DNA of 33,628 nt from Tilletiaria anomala UBC 951 (lineage: Eukaryota; Basidiomycota; Exobasidiomycetes; Georgefischeriales; Tilletiariaceae). Where the stretch lies: positions 1 to 33,628 of the forward strand of contig NW_013546879.1 in NCBI RefSeq assembly GCF_000711695.1, written 5' to 3'. Positions 21,661 to 31,618 of the stretch are shown piece by piece. Position numbers and translations under genes: made by a program. The notes under the pieces are model-generated. The model was given only the letters and a program-made list of their open reading frames with translations, was not told where the DNA came from and made no database searches. The first letter of the stretch is position 1. The number at the start of each line of letters is the position of its first letter.

Positions 21661-22546
21661 GCTACTTCTTATGCTACACTCCGTGGGACTATTAACATGG
21701 CGATAACGCCGTCTGATACTCTCCTTGGGTCACAACAGAGACTTATCGCTGGAAAGTGGAATCATGAACCATGCCGGCCGACGTTCTGTGTGATTCATAG
21801 CTGCAGGAGGCGCAAGGCTGAAGGCTCCAGAAACAAGATGTGCGCAGACAGTAGAGCTGCAAGCGACCACGAGAGTCATCGAGAAGCTATGTAGCGACAT
21901 GAGATCTGGCCTTTCATACTGTACAGATCCGTAAGCATCGAACGAGCTAACTCCGGCTTACGTTAACATGCTCGAGAGTCAGCGAGTTGACGTGGCGGCA
22001 CGTGTATTACGTAGGTTGAGAATGTATCTAGCTATATAGCACGTTGGCATTTTAGGACTGACAGTGCTACAGTGGCAGAATCGGCATCCTGTTTCTCTCG
22101 TCTCCCCAATCAAGCTCAAGGACCAAATGTCTCTAGTCCCCAGGAAGATAGCGAACGGATGGTTATCCGCGCTACAATTGACAGCCAAGCAAGTGCAAGC
22201 GGCCTTTATCAGCGGCCTGGGTATAATACCATGCACCATACATAGCTCCCTGTGCGGGCGCGGAGCGTTCTGGTCCACCTCAATACATTCAGATCTATCT
22301 GATGGCAATGAGTCCCGAGCCCACTTTCAAGGAGCAAACATGACATTGCGTAGAGGGATGCAGCACGATGCTGTTGGGGATCAAATCGAAATTTGTCCGG
22401 TGGCACGCCATGACTCGCATGATTTGCACTGCTCTCAGGACCACCTTCGATAAGCACTGACGGTACGTGAGGCAAGCTGACGAAAAGGGGCCGGTGATGA
22501 GAAACCCTCAGCCGGGACGGAGAGATTGGATGACATGGAAGCGACT

Positions 22547-25207
22547 CTATTCGCAGTCATCTGCAAGGCTGCGGTGACGGCTCATAGTTGTGCCGCGTAA
22601 GTCAGGCGGAGCGACGAGTGATGCGCGAACGACCTTGAGCTTCATGCTGTCCTTTGAAAAAGAGGATGAGCGACGATTCCGGCCGGCAGCAGGTCCCAAT
22701 GTGGCGATCAGCAGCGCCTCCTCTAAGCTGGCCACATCTTCCGCCACGCCTTTTACTGCGAGCCTAAGCGCCGACGGTGGCTTCGCCCCGAGCGTCCCTA
22801 AGAATCCTGAGCCCGATGCGAGCACAGAGGCAGGATGAGGGCTGCACTCGTTACCGCTACCGCTGCTGCTCTCGGCGTCTGACTCTGAAGACATGCTCGA
22901 AGCGGATGCCGCACTAAGCGGCGGCGTCTCTAAGTCAGATGCGCCGCCATCCGGCAGCTGAGGCGAGAAGGGGAAGAACGGCGCTTGCCTCGTGCAAGAC
23001 GAAGACGGACGCATATGCCCCGCCTCCGAGGTATAGTCAGAATGACCTTGCCGGTGCGCTAAAAGTGGTGGCCGGCGCTCCAGAGTGGCTTGATTTGCTT
23101 TGGCGAGACCAACGTCGATCTGCAGGTCCTCGAATCGCTTCGCACTTCTCATCCGCGCATGCGTCGGTCGCCGTCTACTACGTCCTTCACCGAAGCCAAA
23201 GGCACCTTGGAGAGTAGGACTGAGCGGCGGCAGACCGACAGTGCCCTCGGAATCTTTTGCGTCTGTCCAGCCGCGATTGCGACCGAGAGACGATGCTGAT
23301 GTTCCGGCAGCAGCAGCAGCTCGAGGCGAGCCAAGGGGCGAGCTTGTATTGCATGACAAAGGGGGGGCGCCGGCTTCACGAACGCCAACAGCTGAAGACG
23401 CCATGAGAGAGGGCCACACAGAAGCTACACTCTGAGAGCGGATGAAACGCTGCGCAGACCTCGTAGGAGTAGCGCGTGACGGCGACGGTGAAGGCAACTT
23501 GTTCATGCCACGTTCCGCGTACAAGCCGCAAAGCCTGCCTTCCATCTCGCGGAGACGAGACGCTTGTAGGGAAGTTCGAGCGTTCGCGTGGACGTCTCCC
23601 TCTGAGTTACCTGCAAGGAGCGAGTCCAGGCTTCCGTCCATGGTCAACGAGTGTGCAAGGCGTGGCAAAGAGCGGACGCATCCAGAAGGCGTAAAATCGG
23701 CTCGCGAGCAGGTGCCGGTGTCCAGCCAAGGCCCCGAGAATACTAGACTGGGGACATCGGATGCGGTGGCGTGTCGCTTGCGACGCAGGCTCAAGCTGCC
23801 GCGTGGCGTGTTGGGCAAAACGTCATTCTTGCAAGTCGGACTGCTGTTCGCCCCGCTAATGGTGAGGAGCGGCACGCTGCAGATTGATGCGGGCGAACCT
23901 GGGTGTTGCAGAGGCGAGGGCTTATGGTCGGGGTGCCATGGATCGCGGAAGCGCATGGTGATGCGAGGACGCTGCTTGTCATACTCGACGTGATCGAGGC
24001 AGTTTGCGGTAACGAGTGTGACGGCTGATGTCGAGCGAGGAGGAGCGAGCAGTCCCAGTCCTGGAAGCTCTGTACCATTCACCAGCGAAGTGCGGGTCGA
24101 AGATATGGATGGCGTAACGGTGGGATGTTTGGTGTGTCTGCTGCGCCGTTTCGGCGAGCTGGTGTCAAAGTTGCGCAATACACCACGATCCACAGGGGTT
24201 GACTTTTCGTCAAGCGTTGGCATCACACGCACACTTCGGGTCGGTGAGTGCGTCAATTGACGAGGGCAGAACGCTGAGTAGTCCTCGTAAGCGTCGCCGA
24301 GGAAAGGTCTTCTTGGCGCATTTCGAAGGGGAGTCGAGGTCGAGGCAAGTCCAGGAAAGCGACTGGGCGCAGCTAATGCCTGGAGAGTCTCTTCGATCGT
24401 GCGGTGATCTGCAGTAACACGAAGCTCTTTTGCAGCACCAGTTGACGACAGCGTTGCACGGCGTTTGCATGGAGAGCTGTTTGTGCTGTCGGCACTATTT
24501 GCCGAGCTGGCACGTCGATGTCCGTCAACTCTGGGTTTGCATCTCCTGGAGCTGCTTGTAGGGGGCGAGTCGGAGTCCGAAGACGAAGAAGACGAAGACT
24601 CTGCTATGCCGGAGACATCCTGCAGCTCCTCGAGGCGACTGCGAAAAGGCGCTACTGATGGACGTCGAAAGGCAATAGACCTCGAAGCAGGGGAAGCGAT
24701 GCTGCTGCTGCTTCTGCTCCGTGGTCGCGAGCCCCTGCGCACAGGCATATCGTCCTCGTCGTCGGTCGAACGAGCATTGTCCGAAGGGGTGCTGATTGAT
24801 GGATCATTTTGCTGTGCCGCATTGAGAGCTGGCGTTCCCGAAAGCCAGCTTGCGAGACTGGATGTGGTCGGAAGTCGAGCCGTCAGCGACGATGGAAGAG
24901 CGATTAGATGAAGGGCAAGCGTGATACTCGTGTTGGCGCCGCTTTTCGTTCTCGCACTCATCTCGGAGCCCACAGCGCTGTAATCACAACTGCGCTTGGA
25001 GATGGCGCTGCTGTGTGACTCCGTCATGTCCGATCGATCCAACGGTTTTCTTGTCCCAGAAGCGGCGGGTGGGACGAGCTTGGAGCGGGATCCGGGTAAG
25101 ACCGAGTCCGCTGATACGAGTCCAGAGCCTGGCCAAAGTGATGTAGAATCTTTTGTACTACTTTGTCGCTCATCCGGCCGCACTCTCAGAACCGCTGGCT
25201 CGGGCAT
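22547..25207 (-). CDS. Long disordered Ser-rich protein, unknown
   Basis: An uninterrupted frame of 886 codons from ATG 25207 (MPEPAVLRVRPDER). I recognise no domain. The protein is strongly Ser/Pro/Arg-rich and mostly disordered, with an acidic Ser run near residues 203–214 and at least five RRxS/T sites (RRPS, RRAS, RRAT, RRPT, RRSS), the consensus of PKA-type kinases, plus many SP/TP sites. Two more ordered, hydrophobic blocks stand out: about residues 269–330 (IEETLQALAAPSRFPG, RRPFLGDAYEDYSAF) and about 415–430 (MRFRDPWHPDHKP). A signalling scaffold or transcriptional regulator is possible but unproven. The 5' end is uncertain: the frame is open to 25288 without ATG, and a good acceptor (TTTCACAG) at 25258 could join an upstream exon; I found none with matching phase. 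Confidence 0.65.
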   Translation of the reverse strand: MPEPAVLRVRPDERQSSTKDSTSLWPGSGLVSADSVLPGSRSKLVPPAASGTRKPLDRSDMTESHSSAISKRSCDYSAVGSEMSARTKSGANTSITLALHLIALPSSLTARLPTTSSLASWLSGTPALNAAQQNDPSISTPSDNARSTDDEDDMPVRRGSRPRSRSSSSIASPASRSIAFRRPSVAPFRSRLEELQDVSGIAESSSSSSSDSDSPPTSSSRRCKPRVDGHRRASSANSADSTNSSPCKRRATLSSTGAAKELRVTADHRTIEETLQALAAPSRFPGLASTSTPLRNAPRRPFLGDAYEDYSAFCPRQLTHSPTRSVRVMPTLDEKSTPVDRGVLRNFDTSSPKRRSRHTKHPTVTPSISSTRTSLVNGTELPGLGLLAPPRSTSAVTLVTANCLDHVEYDKQRPRITMRFRDPWHPDHKPSPLQHPGSPASICSVPLLTISGANSSPTCKNDVLPNTPRGSLSLRRKRHATASDVPSLVFSGPWLDTGTCSRADFTPSGCVRSLPRLAHSLTMDGSLDSLLAGNSEGDVHANARTSLQASRLREMEGRLCGLYAERGMNKLPSPSPSRATPTRSAQRFIRSQSVASVWPSLMASSAVGVREAGAPPLSCNTSSPLGSPRAAAAAGTSASSLGRNRGWTDAKDSEGTVGLPPLSPTLQGAFGFGEGRSRRRPTHARMRSAKRFEDLQIDVGLAKANQATLERRPPLLAHRQGHSDYTSEAGHMRPSSSCTRQAPFFPFSPQLPDGGASDLETPPLSAASASSMSSESDAESSSGSGNECSPHPASVLASGSGFLGTLGAKPPSALRLAVKGVAEDVASLEEALLIATLGPAAGRNRRSSSFSKDSMKLKVVRASLVAPPDLRGTTMSRHRSLADDCE

Positions 25208-27592
25208 ATTGGCAGGCTGAGCCCCTCCCGAACGTGCTGAAGACTTAGAAGTGCTGCTAAGCTGTGAAAGTGCACGAGACAATGCGCTTCAACACGGTGG
25301 TCGTCACTGATATTTCATGCGACGAGCTCACCCACCAGAGTGCATGAGCGAGGCGCGTTACAGAGAGACTCTGCGTCTGCAACACGTCCGTGCACAGGAC
25401 AATGGCGAGGTCGCTCGTTTCTTGATATTGGTTGTCAAAAGGGACCCTATGGCTGAAGGAGGTGGATCGATGTGTACCATGGGGTCGAGGGAACCTCAGA
25501 ATCGAATCAAAGAGTCCGCGGGAATGGTGGTCGAAGCGGTACCGAGATGATGGAAGCAATCGCCGTCCCCACGTTTTCTGACAGCTTGATGGAGTAAATG
25601 TCCTGCCCGAGGAACCTGACAGGGAGGAATAGGCTTCAAAATCAGGGCCAACACCGCCTCGGCCCTGATTGGCAGGTGCCAAGACATACCGGATTCTTAA
25701 TCCGACTTCAGTCGTTGACTGGCCCAAAGCCAGGCAGGTCAGGCAAGGCAGACCGACCGACTGGGTGTGCGCGAATGTTGTGTGAACTAGTCTGTGAGCA
25801 CAAACTGTATCCGCTCAAAACGCCCGGCAAGAATTTGGCAAGCACAAAAGACTCGATTTGAGTGTGGGGGACGAAGTTCACTGGCTCGTATGGGGTGCGA
25901 TGTATTAACGGTCAGGGCTTACTATTATAGCTTCTTGACCGTTGGCCGCGAACACTTTGGGCAGTGGCGACTACCAAGTTCGTCCAGCCGCCGCCCAAAA
26001 TGGTAGTAAGCACATGAAAAGCGGCCTCTCGGTTGCAAGACGGAACCGCTCCACAGCCGACTGACTTCTTGGAGCGGGGTGATATGATCGGTCACTCCTC
26101 ACATCCTCAGGGACGCCACACAGTACTGGCACGAAGGGGGAGGTGCACGCCCAGGAATTGGGTACGAAACGGATTTCGCCGGGGCTTGCGGCTCTTGAAA
26201 TGGACAGGTATCTGACAGATAACGATGAGAGATGGTGCTGGTCGTCGACTGACATTGACAGGTCTCTAAAAGGAAAGAGGCAGCATGAACTGGCTCCTTT
26301 GACCGCGGGCCGGGTTGGTGGTTGGGTGGCGACTGTGAGCAAAGAGGGCGGAGGAGGATGAGAAAAGCACTGTGTCACGTGTCGAATGAATGTCGTCATT
26401 CAACTCCCCCCCCCCTCCCATTTCAATACCATGGCTGCTTCATAATGAGCGCATTTTCGATCACATACAGTGGAAAACTCGGATGCATGCTGGGCGTCAG
26501 CATACAACTGAAATACTCTGGTTGCCAACCCCTACTCTAAAGGTCTGGCGACCGACTACAGCTGGACCGCCACAAGCGCCGCTACCTCGTCTCTCAAGAA
26601 CGCTACATTGATGTAGCGCCGCAAACGCACGGCGCCATGACGGGCAGCGCCAAGCCATACAATGACGATCTTGCCTCTATGACTCCAGTGAGAGGGTGGA
26701 AAGCAACAGCGCTTGTTGCGGTCCAGCTATATACTGATGACCCAGTACATACTTGTGATCTCCGCCGTCGGTGACAGATAATGCGTTGGAAACCCGATGC
26801 GTTGCAGCCTTATTCTTGCTTTGGCCACCCAACGAGAAACGGTCATGCTGGGGAGCGGCTCTATTTTGCTTTGTTATCTCTGCACCAACCATCTCTTTTG
26901 CCCAAACACTCAGAACTTTTTAGCAAGACTTGCAAGTGCTGTTAGCAGGTGGAGAGCTTACAGGCATCCTCATCGACTCGGACACGCCCACGATCAGCCT
27001 CGTCGCGCCGGGGTGATAAGAAGATCGACTCCCTGCTTGCCGCCGGAGTGTCCTCTCTCAGTTTCGGCAACACCCATGCTCTTTGCCGCTTTGGCCATAC
27101 TCGCTCTGGGGTGAAGCGCTGGGCCCAGAGGGTGCCGTAAGCTTTCGGCAAGCCCAGAGCTTTTATCGCTTTCAGTATTACCAATACGAGGCGTATGCAG
27201 CAAGGAAGGGAGGGAGAGCAGACGTAGGGGATGTGCTGCATACTAGAAGGTTGCTCGTCCTTGCTTCTTCCTACTAACTTCGCTCAAACAGCAGTCAGTG
27301 TCTTATGGACGATGAAGGCTACACCTGGTGGAGAGCAGGAATAAGTTTCCCATTAGCGCATCCGAAAGCGCCTCAGACTCTGTCTTAACAGCTACAGGAA
27401 TCAGTAAGTGCCAGGCCTAATCATTCGCGACGTTGTGGACTCAATTATTGTGCATAAGAAGTAATTCCATCAAGCGAATTCCCATTTCCTCAGTGCATCA
27501 GACAATCTGTGCCAGTGCAGCTGCTACTGCATCTCGCAATTACAGGCATCTTCAGATCTTGCAGACGTGCGAGCCCCCATGCCGACACTAGC
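25208..27592. other. Gene-poor 2.4-kb stretch
   Basis: No supported gene. Includes the promoter side of the Ser-rich protein gene, a perfect inverted repeat at 25640–25670, a C-rich homopolymer near 26405–26418 and one short protein-like block at 26562–26687 on the plus strand that is bounded by AG and GTGAGA and might be an isolated exon. Nothing joins it convincingly to other blocks. Confidence 0.45.
25640..25670. repeat. Perfect inverted repeat, 10-bp arms, 11-nt loop
   Basis: AATCAGGGCC (25640–25649) and GGCCCTGATT (25661–25670) are exact complements with an 11-nt spacer. It lies about 430 bp upstream of the start of the Ser-rich protein gene and has the same arm and spacer lengths as the repeat at 20368–20398, with unrelated sequence. 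Confidence 0.8.
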
Positions 27593-28200
27593 TTATGTTA
27601 CCATGTGATCATTTATGGAATACTCGTAGATGGGTACGCTCAGCGCGCAGTTTCCATCCGAGTCGCCGGGGTGCAAGAAGAAATGACTCGAGCTGGTGGT
27701 GTTGATCCAGATCTCATCGGCGGAGGAGAAGTTGCCCGGTGACGAAAGACGGGGAAGAACAGACAAAAAGGAGCGGCGCCAGCGCGGGATTGCAAGGAAT
27801 GACGAAATGCAGGCAGGGGTGAACGAGCGAAAGGAATGCACGTAATGTGAAAAGCCCAATAGTCTGGGAGGAAGATCGGGGATGATCTCGGTTCTGGCGA
27901 CGTGCTGCAGAGGGAGGATGCAAATGCCGAGTTGCTGACCCACGGCTGGCCCAAAAGGATCGTAATCGAATTGATCGCATGGCATGCAAAGTTGGCCGAT
28001 TCGATGGTACTGATGGCCGCGCCAAGTGAGTGGCCTGTAACCAGCACCTGCGCAGAGTACTTTGATCAAGAGTCTTGGCTTGCGCCAGGATGGCGTCGAC
28101 CATGTGTAACCAGTCTCCGCTAAGGCATGGTACAGCTTCGAGCCGTCAGGAACATGGCTGGCCAGTTTGGAGATGGACGGTCTCCAAAGGCGAACTGATG
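27593..28200 (-). pseudogene. Decayed class 3 lipase copy
   Basis: A degraded relative of the lipase at 29044–30159, same strand, about 0.85 kb downstream of it in the direction of transcription. Matching pieces in order are HVPDGSKLYHALAET (compare LPSGSEVHLGFQET), VLVTGHSLGAA with the catalytic Ser elbow intact, a GQP strand, EIIPDLPPRLLGF (compare GKDPVPHLPP; the catalytic Asp is Glu), and SADEIWINTT … IYEYSINDH to a stop at 27593. These lie in different frames with at least two frame changes and no splice sites that could reconcile them. The signal-peptide exon and first half are not found. The end region after the frame changes remains open over a long stretch, so the decay looks moderate. 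It is best read as an inactivated tandem duplicate. Confidence 0.75.
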
Positions 28201-29043
28201 CTGTCGCTCATGATTGATTTCTTTACGGCATCCACCATGCCCCCTTATAGAGATGACTAGTGACTAGACCAATTCGTGCCAGCGTAGGCAGGATTTGAAA
28301 CCCAACCTCAGGTCATCGGCTCTGCAGATGCCCTCGCCTGTCGAATGTCGACTGCGAGAAGAAGCAGCAAAAACCTAGAAGGTCATCATGGAAACAGAGT
28401 GACAACTCGCCCTCTTCTGACTGGCACGATGAAGATAATCGGCAACAACGAAAGGGAACCCCCAAAGGGCCACCCACAGATGGTGGCGCACATCCGGATG
28501 CTGAAGCCCTGGAAGGTGTGCATGCACCATGTACCGTGCAGAGGGAGACCGTCTCGCTACAAGTGCATTCTCTGCGGCCAATATGATGATAGATCTATTG
28601 TTTCTGGAGAGAGTCACCATGTGCGATGGTTCACCCACCTTCTCGAGAAAGGGTCGGAATCTGGACTGTTGTGCCGTGGCACAGTTACAAGGTGCACGGT
28701 CCACGCAGTTGCGCGCCAGCACATTTCCCCTTTCTTTAGCATGAAGAGTCTTGGCTGAATCTCCCCTCCCGCTTCTGAGCCTATCGCCAACTTTGTCTAG
28801 GATGCTTCCTTGTTCGCAACGGGGGCCTGCATAAACCTTAGCTTGGCCATTGAATGCACGCGAATCGAAAGGTGCTCATGGGAAGCACAAGAAACCTATG
28901 CGCAGGTTTTACTAGTAGGATTGAATGCAAAGGTACATTCGATCGCATCCTGTGTGACAGCGCCAGCTCAGACTCGCGGCCTTTTAGGGGAGGGGGCATC
29001 TTCATCGTCATCATCATCATCGTCGTAAGAATGGATATATCAA
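28201..29043. other. Intergenic between the lipase copies
   Basis: No supported gene. The longest ATG-led frame (28345–28758, +, 137 codons) has no recognisable motif, and an antisense frame over the same stretch is equally unconvincing. A short ATC/TCA microsatellite lies at about 28995–29027, just past the lipase stop. A tRNA B-box-like string at about 28290–28302 (minus strand) is discussed under rejected items. Confidence 0.45.
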
Positions 29044-30159
29044 TCAACAGTTGCCTCTCCCATCGATCTTGACTCCGGCGTATGTGCCGAGATGGTCTGA
29101 GGTAGAGTAGTCGTAGAAGGGAACGCTCCAGGCGCAATTGACATTCTCGCTGCCTGGACATGCAACCAGGCTGTTCGAGTTAGCAGGGCTGATCCACACT
29201 TCACCGGGCGAGCTAGTCCAAGTGAAAACCCAGGTGTCAGTCGCCGAAAAGTACTGCTGCCTCAAGATCAACTCACTGCCAGTAGTCGTCACCGTGAGGT
29301 GGGAGGTGCGGGACGGGGTCCTTGCCGTTGTTGACGTGCTGCAAGTTGAGGCTCTGGCTGAAGACATAGTTGCCGGTTCGCGGCTGTCCAAAGATGATCG
29401 TTGTCGCATCGACACCGTGGCAGCTAAAATAGGCGCTGTCGAGCGCAGCGATCGCCGCGCCAAGCGAGTGGCCCGTGATGAGCACGCTCGCAGACGGGTA
29501 CAGCTGCTGTGCTGATTTCACCTGCGAGAGGATCGCCGCGCCGGTCGCGTCCCACGTCTCTTGAAAGCCAAGGTGGACTTCCGAGCCTGACGGCAGGCAA
29601 GATACCAGGTCCGAATTGGGCGCCACAGCATTTGCCTTCAAGTCATTTTCGATGCTTTCGAAGGACGAGGTGTTGGTGCCTTGGTGGCTCACCACGATCC
29701 TGTTGAACCGCCAGGGGTATCAATCGAAAGGGTTTTCAACGGGTGGGCAACAACGGAGCATGTGACGGTCGACTCACCTGTTCTTCGTGGCCGAGTAAGC
29801 CACGTAGGCGAGAGGAACATTCGTACCGTCGCCATGGGTCCACAGGACTTCGGCAGTGTTGACCGTGTCCCCGACCTTTTTGTTGTAGCAAGTGCATTGT
29901 AGAGGCGCAAATGGCATCGAGCAAGGATGGCCATGAGCATCAAGAGCGAACTATGACTGTGACAAACTTAAACGTAGCAATTGCTCACCTTTGGGGTGCA
30001 GTACGCAGCCTGCGCCCAGCGAGCCGGGTCTTGGTAGGGGGTGATGTCTGCGATCAGTGTCGGCTGACCAGTCGAAGGGGAGGATTCACGCCTGGTGAGC
30101 GGCGATCCTAAGACCACGGTGGATAAAAGAATTGGGAGCAGGGCGATGTGTGCGTACAT
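29044..30159 (-). CDS. Secreted class 3 (LIP-type) lipase
   Basis: A 286-residue protein from four exons: 30159–29989, 29875–29778, 29699–29277 and 29212–29044; introns of 113, 78 and 64 nt, all in phase. A signal peptide (MYAHIALLPILLSTVVLGS) is followed by a short propeptide-like stretch with a TRRE site, then a fungal class 3 lipase domain like the Malassezia LIP family and Rhizomucor-type lipases: WAQAAYCTPKVGD, VVSHQGTNTSS (oxyanion strand), VLITGHSLGAA with Ser168, GKDPVPHLPP with Asp217 and DHLGTYAG with His271, a complete triad. C124, C183, C249 and C257 may form disulfides. The enzyme should hydrolyse acylglycerols outside the cell. Intron 1 was chosen so that YCTPK joins VGDTV, as in the Malassezia enzymes; the intervening sequence would otherwise add unaligned residues. 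A TATA-like element lies about 170 bp upstream. Confidence 0.92.
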
Positions 30160-31618
30160 CGTGAAGACGGAGCAGGGTACACGCAGCAAGAGGTTGAGCG
30201 GGGTTGAATTTTTTTGGGAGGGGGGCAGAGGCATGCGAAAGGGAGTAGAAATGGCAAATGTAGATTCAGCACGGGGAGGGCGGCTTCACATAACAGCCCA
30301 GTTGGTCAGGCAGGCTCGGCCAGACTAGCATTTATATGTGCTAGCAGTCTGCCAAGGTGCAATAGGGTGCCCATTCGCGTCAGTCGTTGAGACTCGACAC
30401 AAACAAGAGTCTGGACAGGATTTAGACAGGATCTGACAGGACCCGAGTCGATCCACTTCTTTGCCAACCATGAGCTATCGTAAGACTCAACCCCATTGGG
30501 CCGTCGCCTATAGTTTGACTCAGGCAACAAGGTCTTCATCAGTACCTTTCGACGCTCAGCGGTCCTCCAGCTGTGTGCATAGTCATCGCCATGCACCGCA
30601 TGAAGGCAGGCAACCTGCAGCATTGTCGGCACTGCATGTGCACAGTCGGGGCAGCGAGAGAGCAAAGCCCTTGAGATGAATGCACTGCAAAAGAGGGCTT
30701 CGGGTGCTGGGAGACATTGTCCATGACTCCACCGGGCTGCTTGAGAGCGGCTGCATAAAGAGAGGAACAAAGTTGTGTGCGGGGCCTGGCAGTCACTACA
30801 AATCCGCGGTCGGCTGGTCAACACGCTGGCGCACTTTTTAGCATGGGATTCTCCATTGTCGTGGCCGGCGGACCGCGCGGACAATAATCCGTGCCTGGTG
30901 AGCCAAAACCGACTTTACCGACCACGTTGTTGCCTCAACGAGAAGCAAAAATATCGATCTCACAGCGCATCGACACAGGTCCATGGCTCTTCGGTCTCTC
31001 TCGATCGCCTGCCTCGTCGTCATCCTTTTGGCTCCTTCCCTACATACCCCATGGACAGAGGAAGTCTCGAAGTGGGGGAATCTACTTCCAATATACGAGT
31101 TGTACATGCTCATACATACTTGCGTACGTACATGGAAGCAATACTGGTGATTACAGGGCACAGGCTCACACAGAAGGCAGTAGGACATAGTTGACCAGCG
31201 AAATAATGATTTGGAGAGTTAGCTGGCCCGACCGCCACCAGCTCGGCCTTGCTAAGAATCGGGAAAGTCACAGGCCAAGGTACTGATAGAAATTGAGTGA
31301 ACTATATCCAACCCTAACTCACTCTCTTTGATGGCAATCGATGATCGTAATCCTAGCAAAATGCGAAACACCCATCACACCCACTCCACCTCGATGTCGA
31401 TCACATTCTCCAGCTCTCCAAAACCTCAATCTCCATCCTTCGCCTCTCGCCGGCTCATCAACCGTCTTGCACGTCACAGCGACTGATTCACGTCGGACAT
31501 TGAGAAATTTGCCCTGCAATTTTGTGTCCTGTGACGCGGGCGCATGATCGGCTGAATACGTCTACCAGGGCAGGTAGCCAGATCATAGACTTCGTTCGCA
31601 TCAGCAAGGTCGTGCACG
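30160..31618. promoter_or_regulatory. Divergent region between lipase and THOC3 genes
   Basis: About 1.5 kb without a supported gene. On the lipase side, the minus strand reads CATATAAATG around 30328–30338, a TATA-like box about 170 bp upstream of the lipase ATG; it sits inside a small inverted repeat CTAGCA…TGCTAG (30325–30344). Further upstream, GACAGGA is repeated three times at 30414–30420, 30425–30431 and 30435–30441, spaced 11 and 10 bp, i.e. one helical turn. The remainder toward 31618 shows only short motif-free frames; an antisense frame at 30306–30884 was not accepted. Confidence 0.4.

Larger units (their letters stand above)
18935..22546. other. Gene-poor 3.6-kb stretch
   Basis: No complete gene was found. 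The left part (18935–19450) would be the promoter of the alpha/beta-hydrolase gene and contains a 14-bp palindrome of GCCGGC units at 19192–19205. Further right are an inverted repeat at 20368–20398, a duplicated 16-mer at 20932–20963 and a possible gene remnant on the minus strand at 21252–21660 (listed separately). The rest shows only short, motif-free open frames. Confidence 0.5.

Noticed and set aside
25208-25288. Extension of the Ser-rich protein to a TTG at 25282
   Set aside because: TTG is not an accepted start for a nuclear fungal gene; the first ATG is 25207, and an upstream exon with matching phase was not found.
28274-28429. Possible tRNA or tRNA-derived element on the minus strand: B-box-like GGTTTCAAATCC and 9-bp complementary ends CGTGCCAG / CTGGCACG
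   Set aside because: The B box has an extra T, the T stem does not pair, there is a spacer between T arm and the supposed acceptor stem, and no A box is present. The 9-bp match over about 140 nt is probably chance.
30306-30884. Open frame of about 190 codons on the minus strand upstream of the lipase
   Set aside because: Cys/His/Arg-rich without domains, overlaps the putative lipase promoter elements, no splice support.
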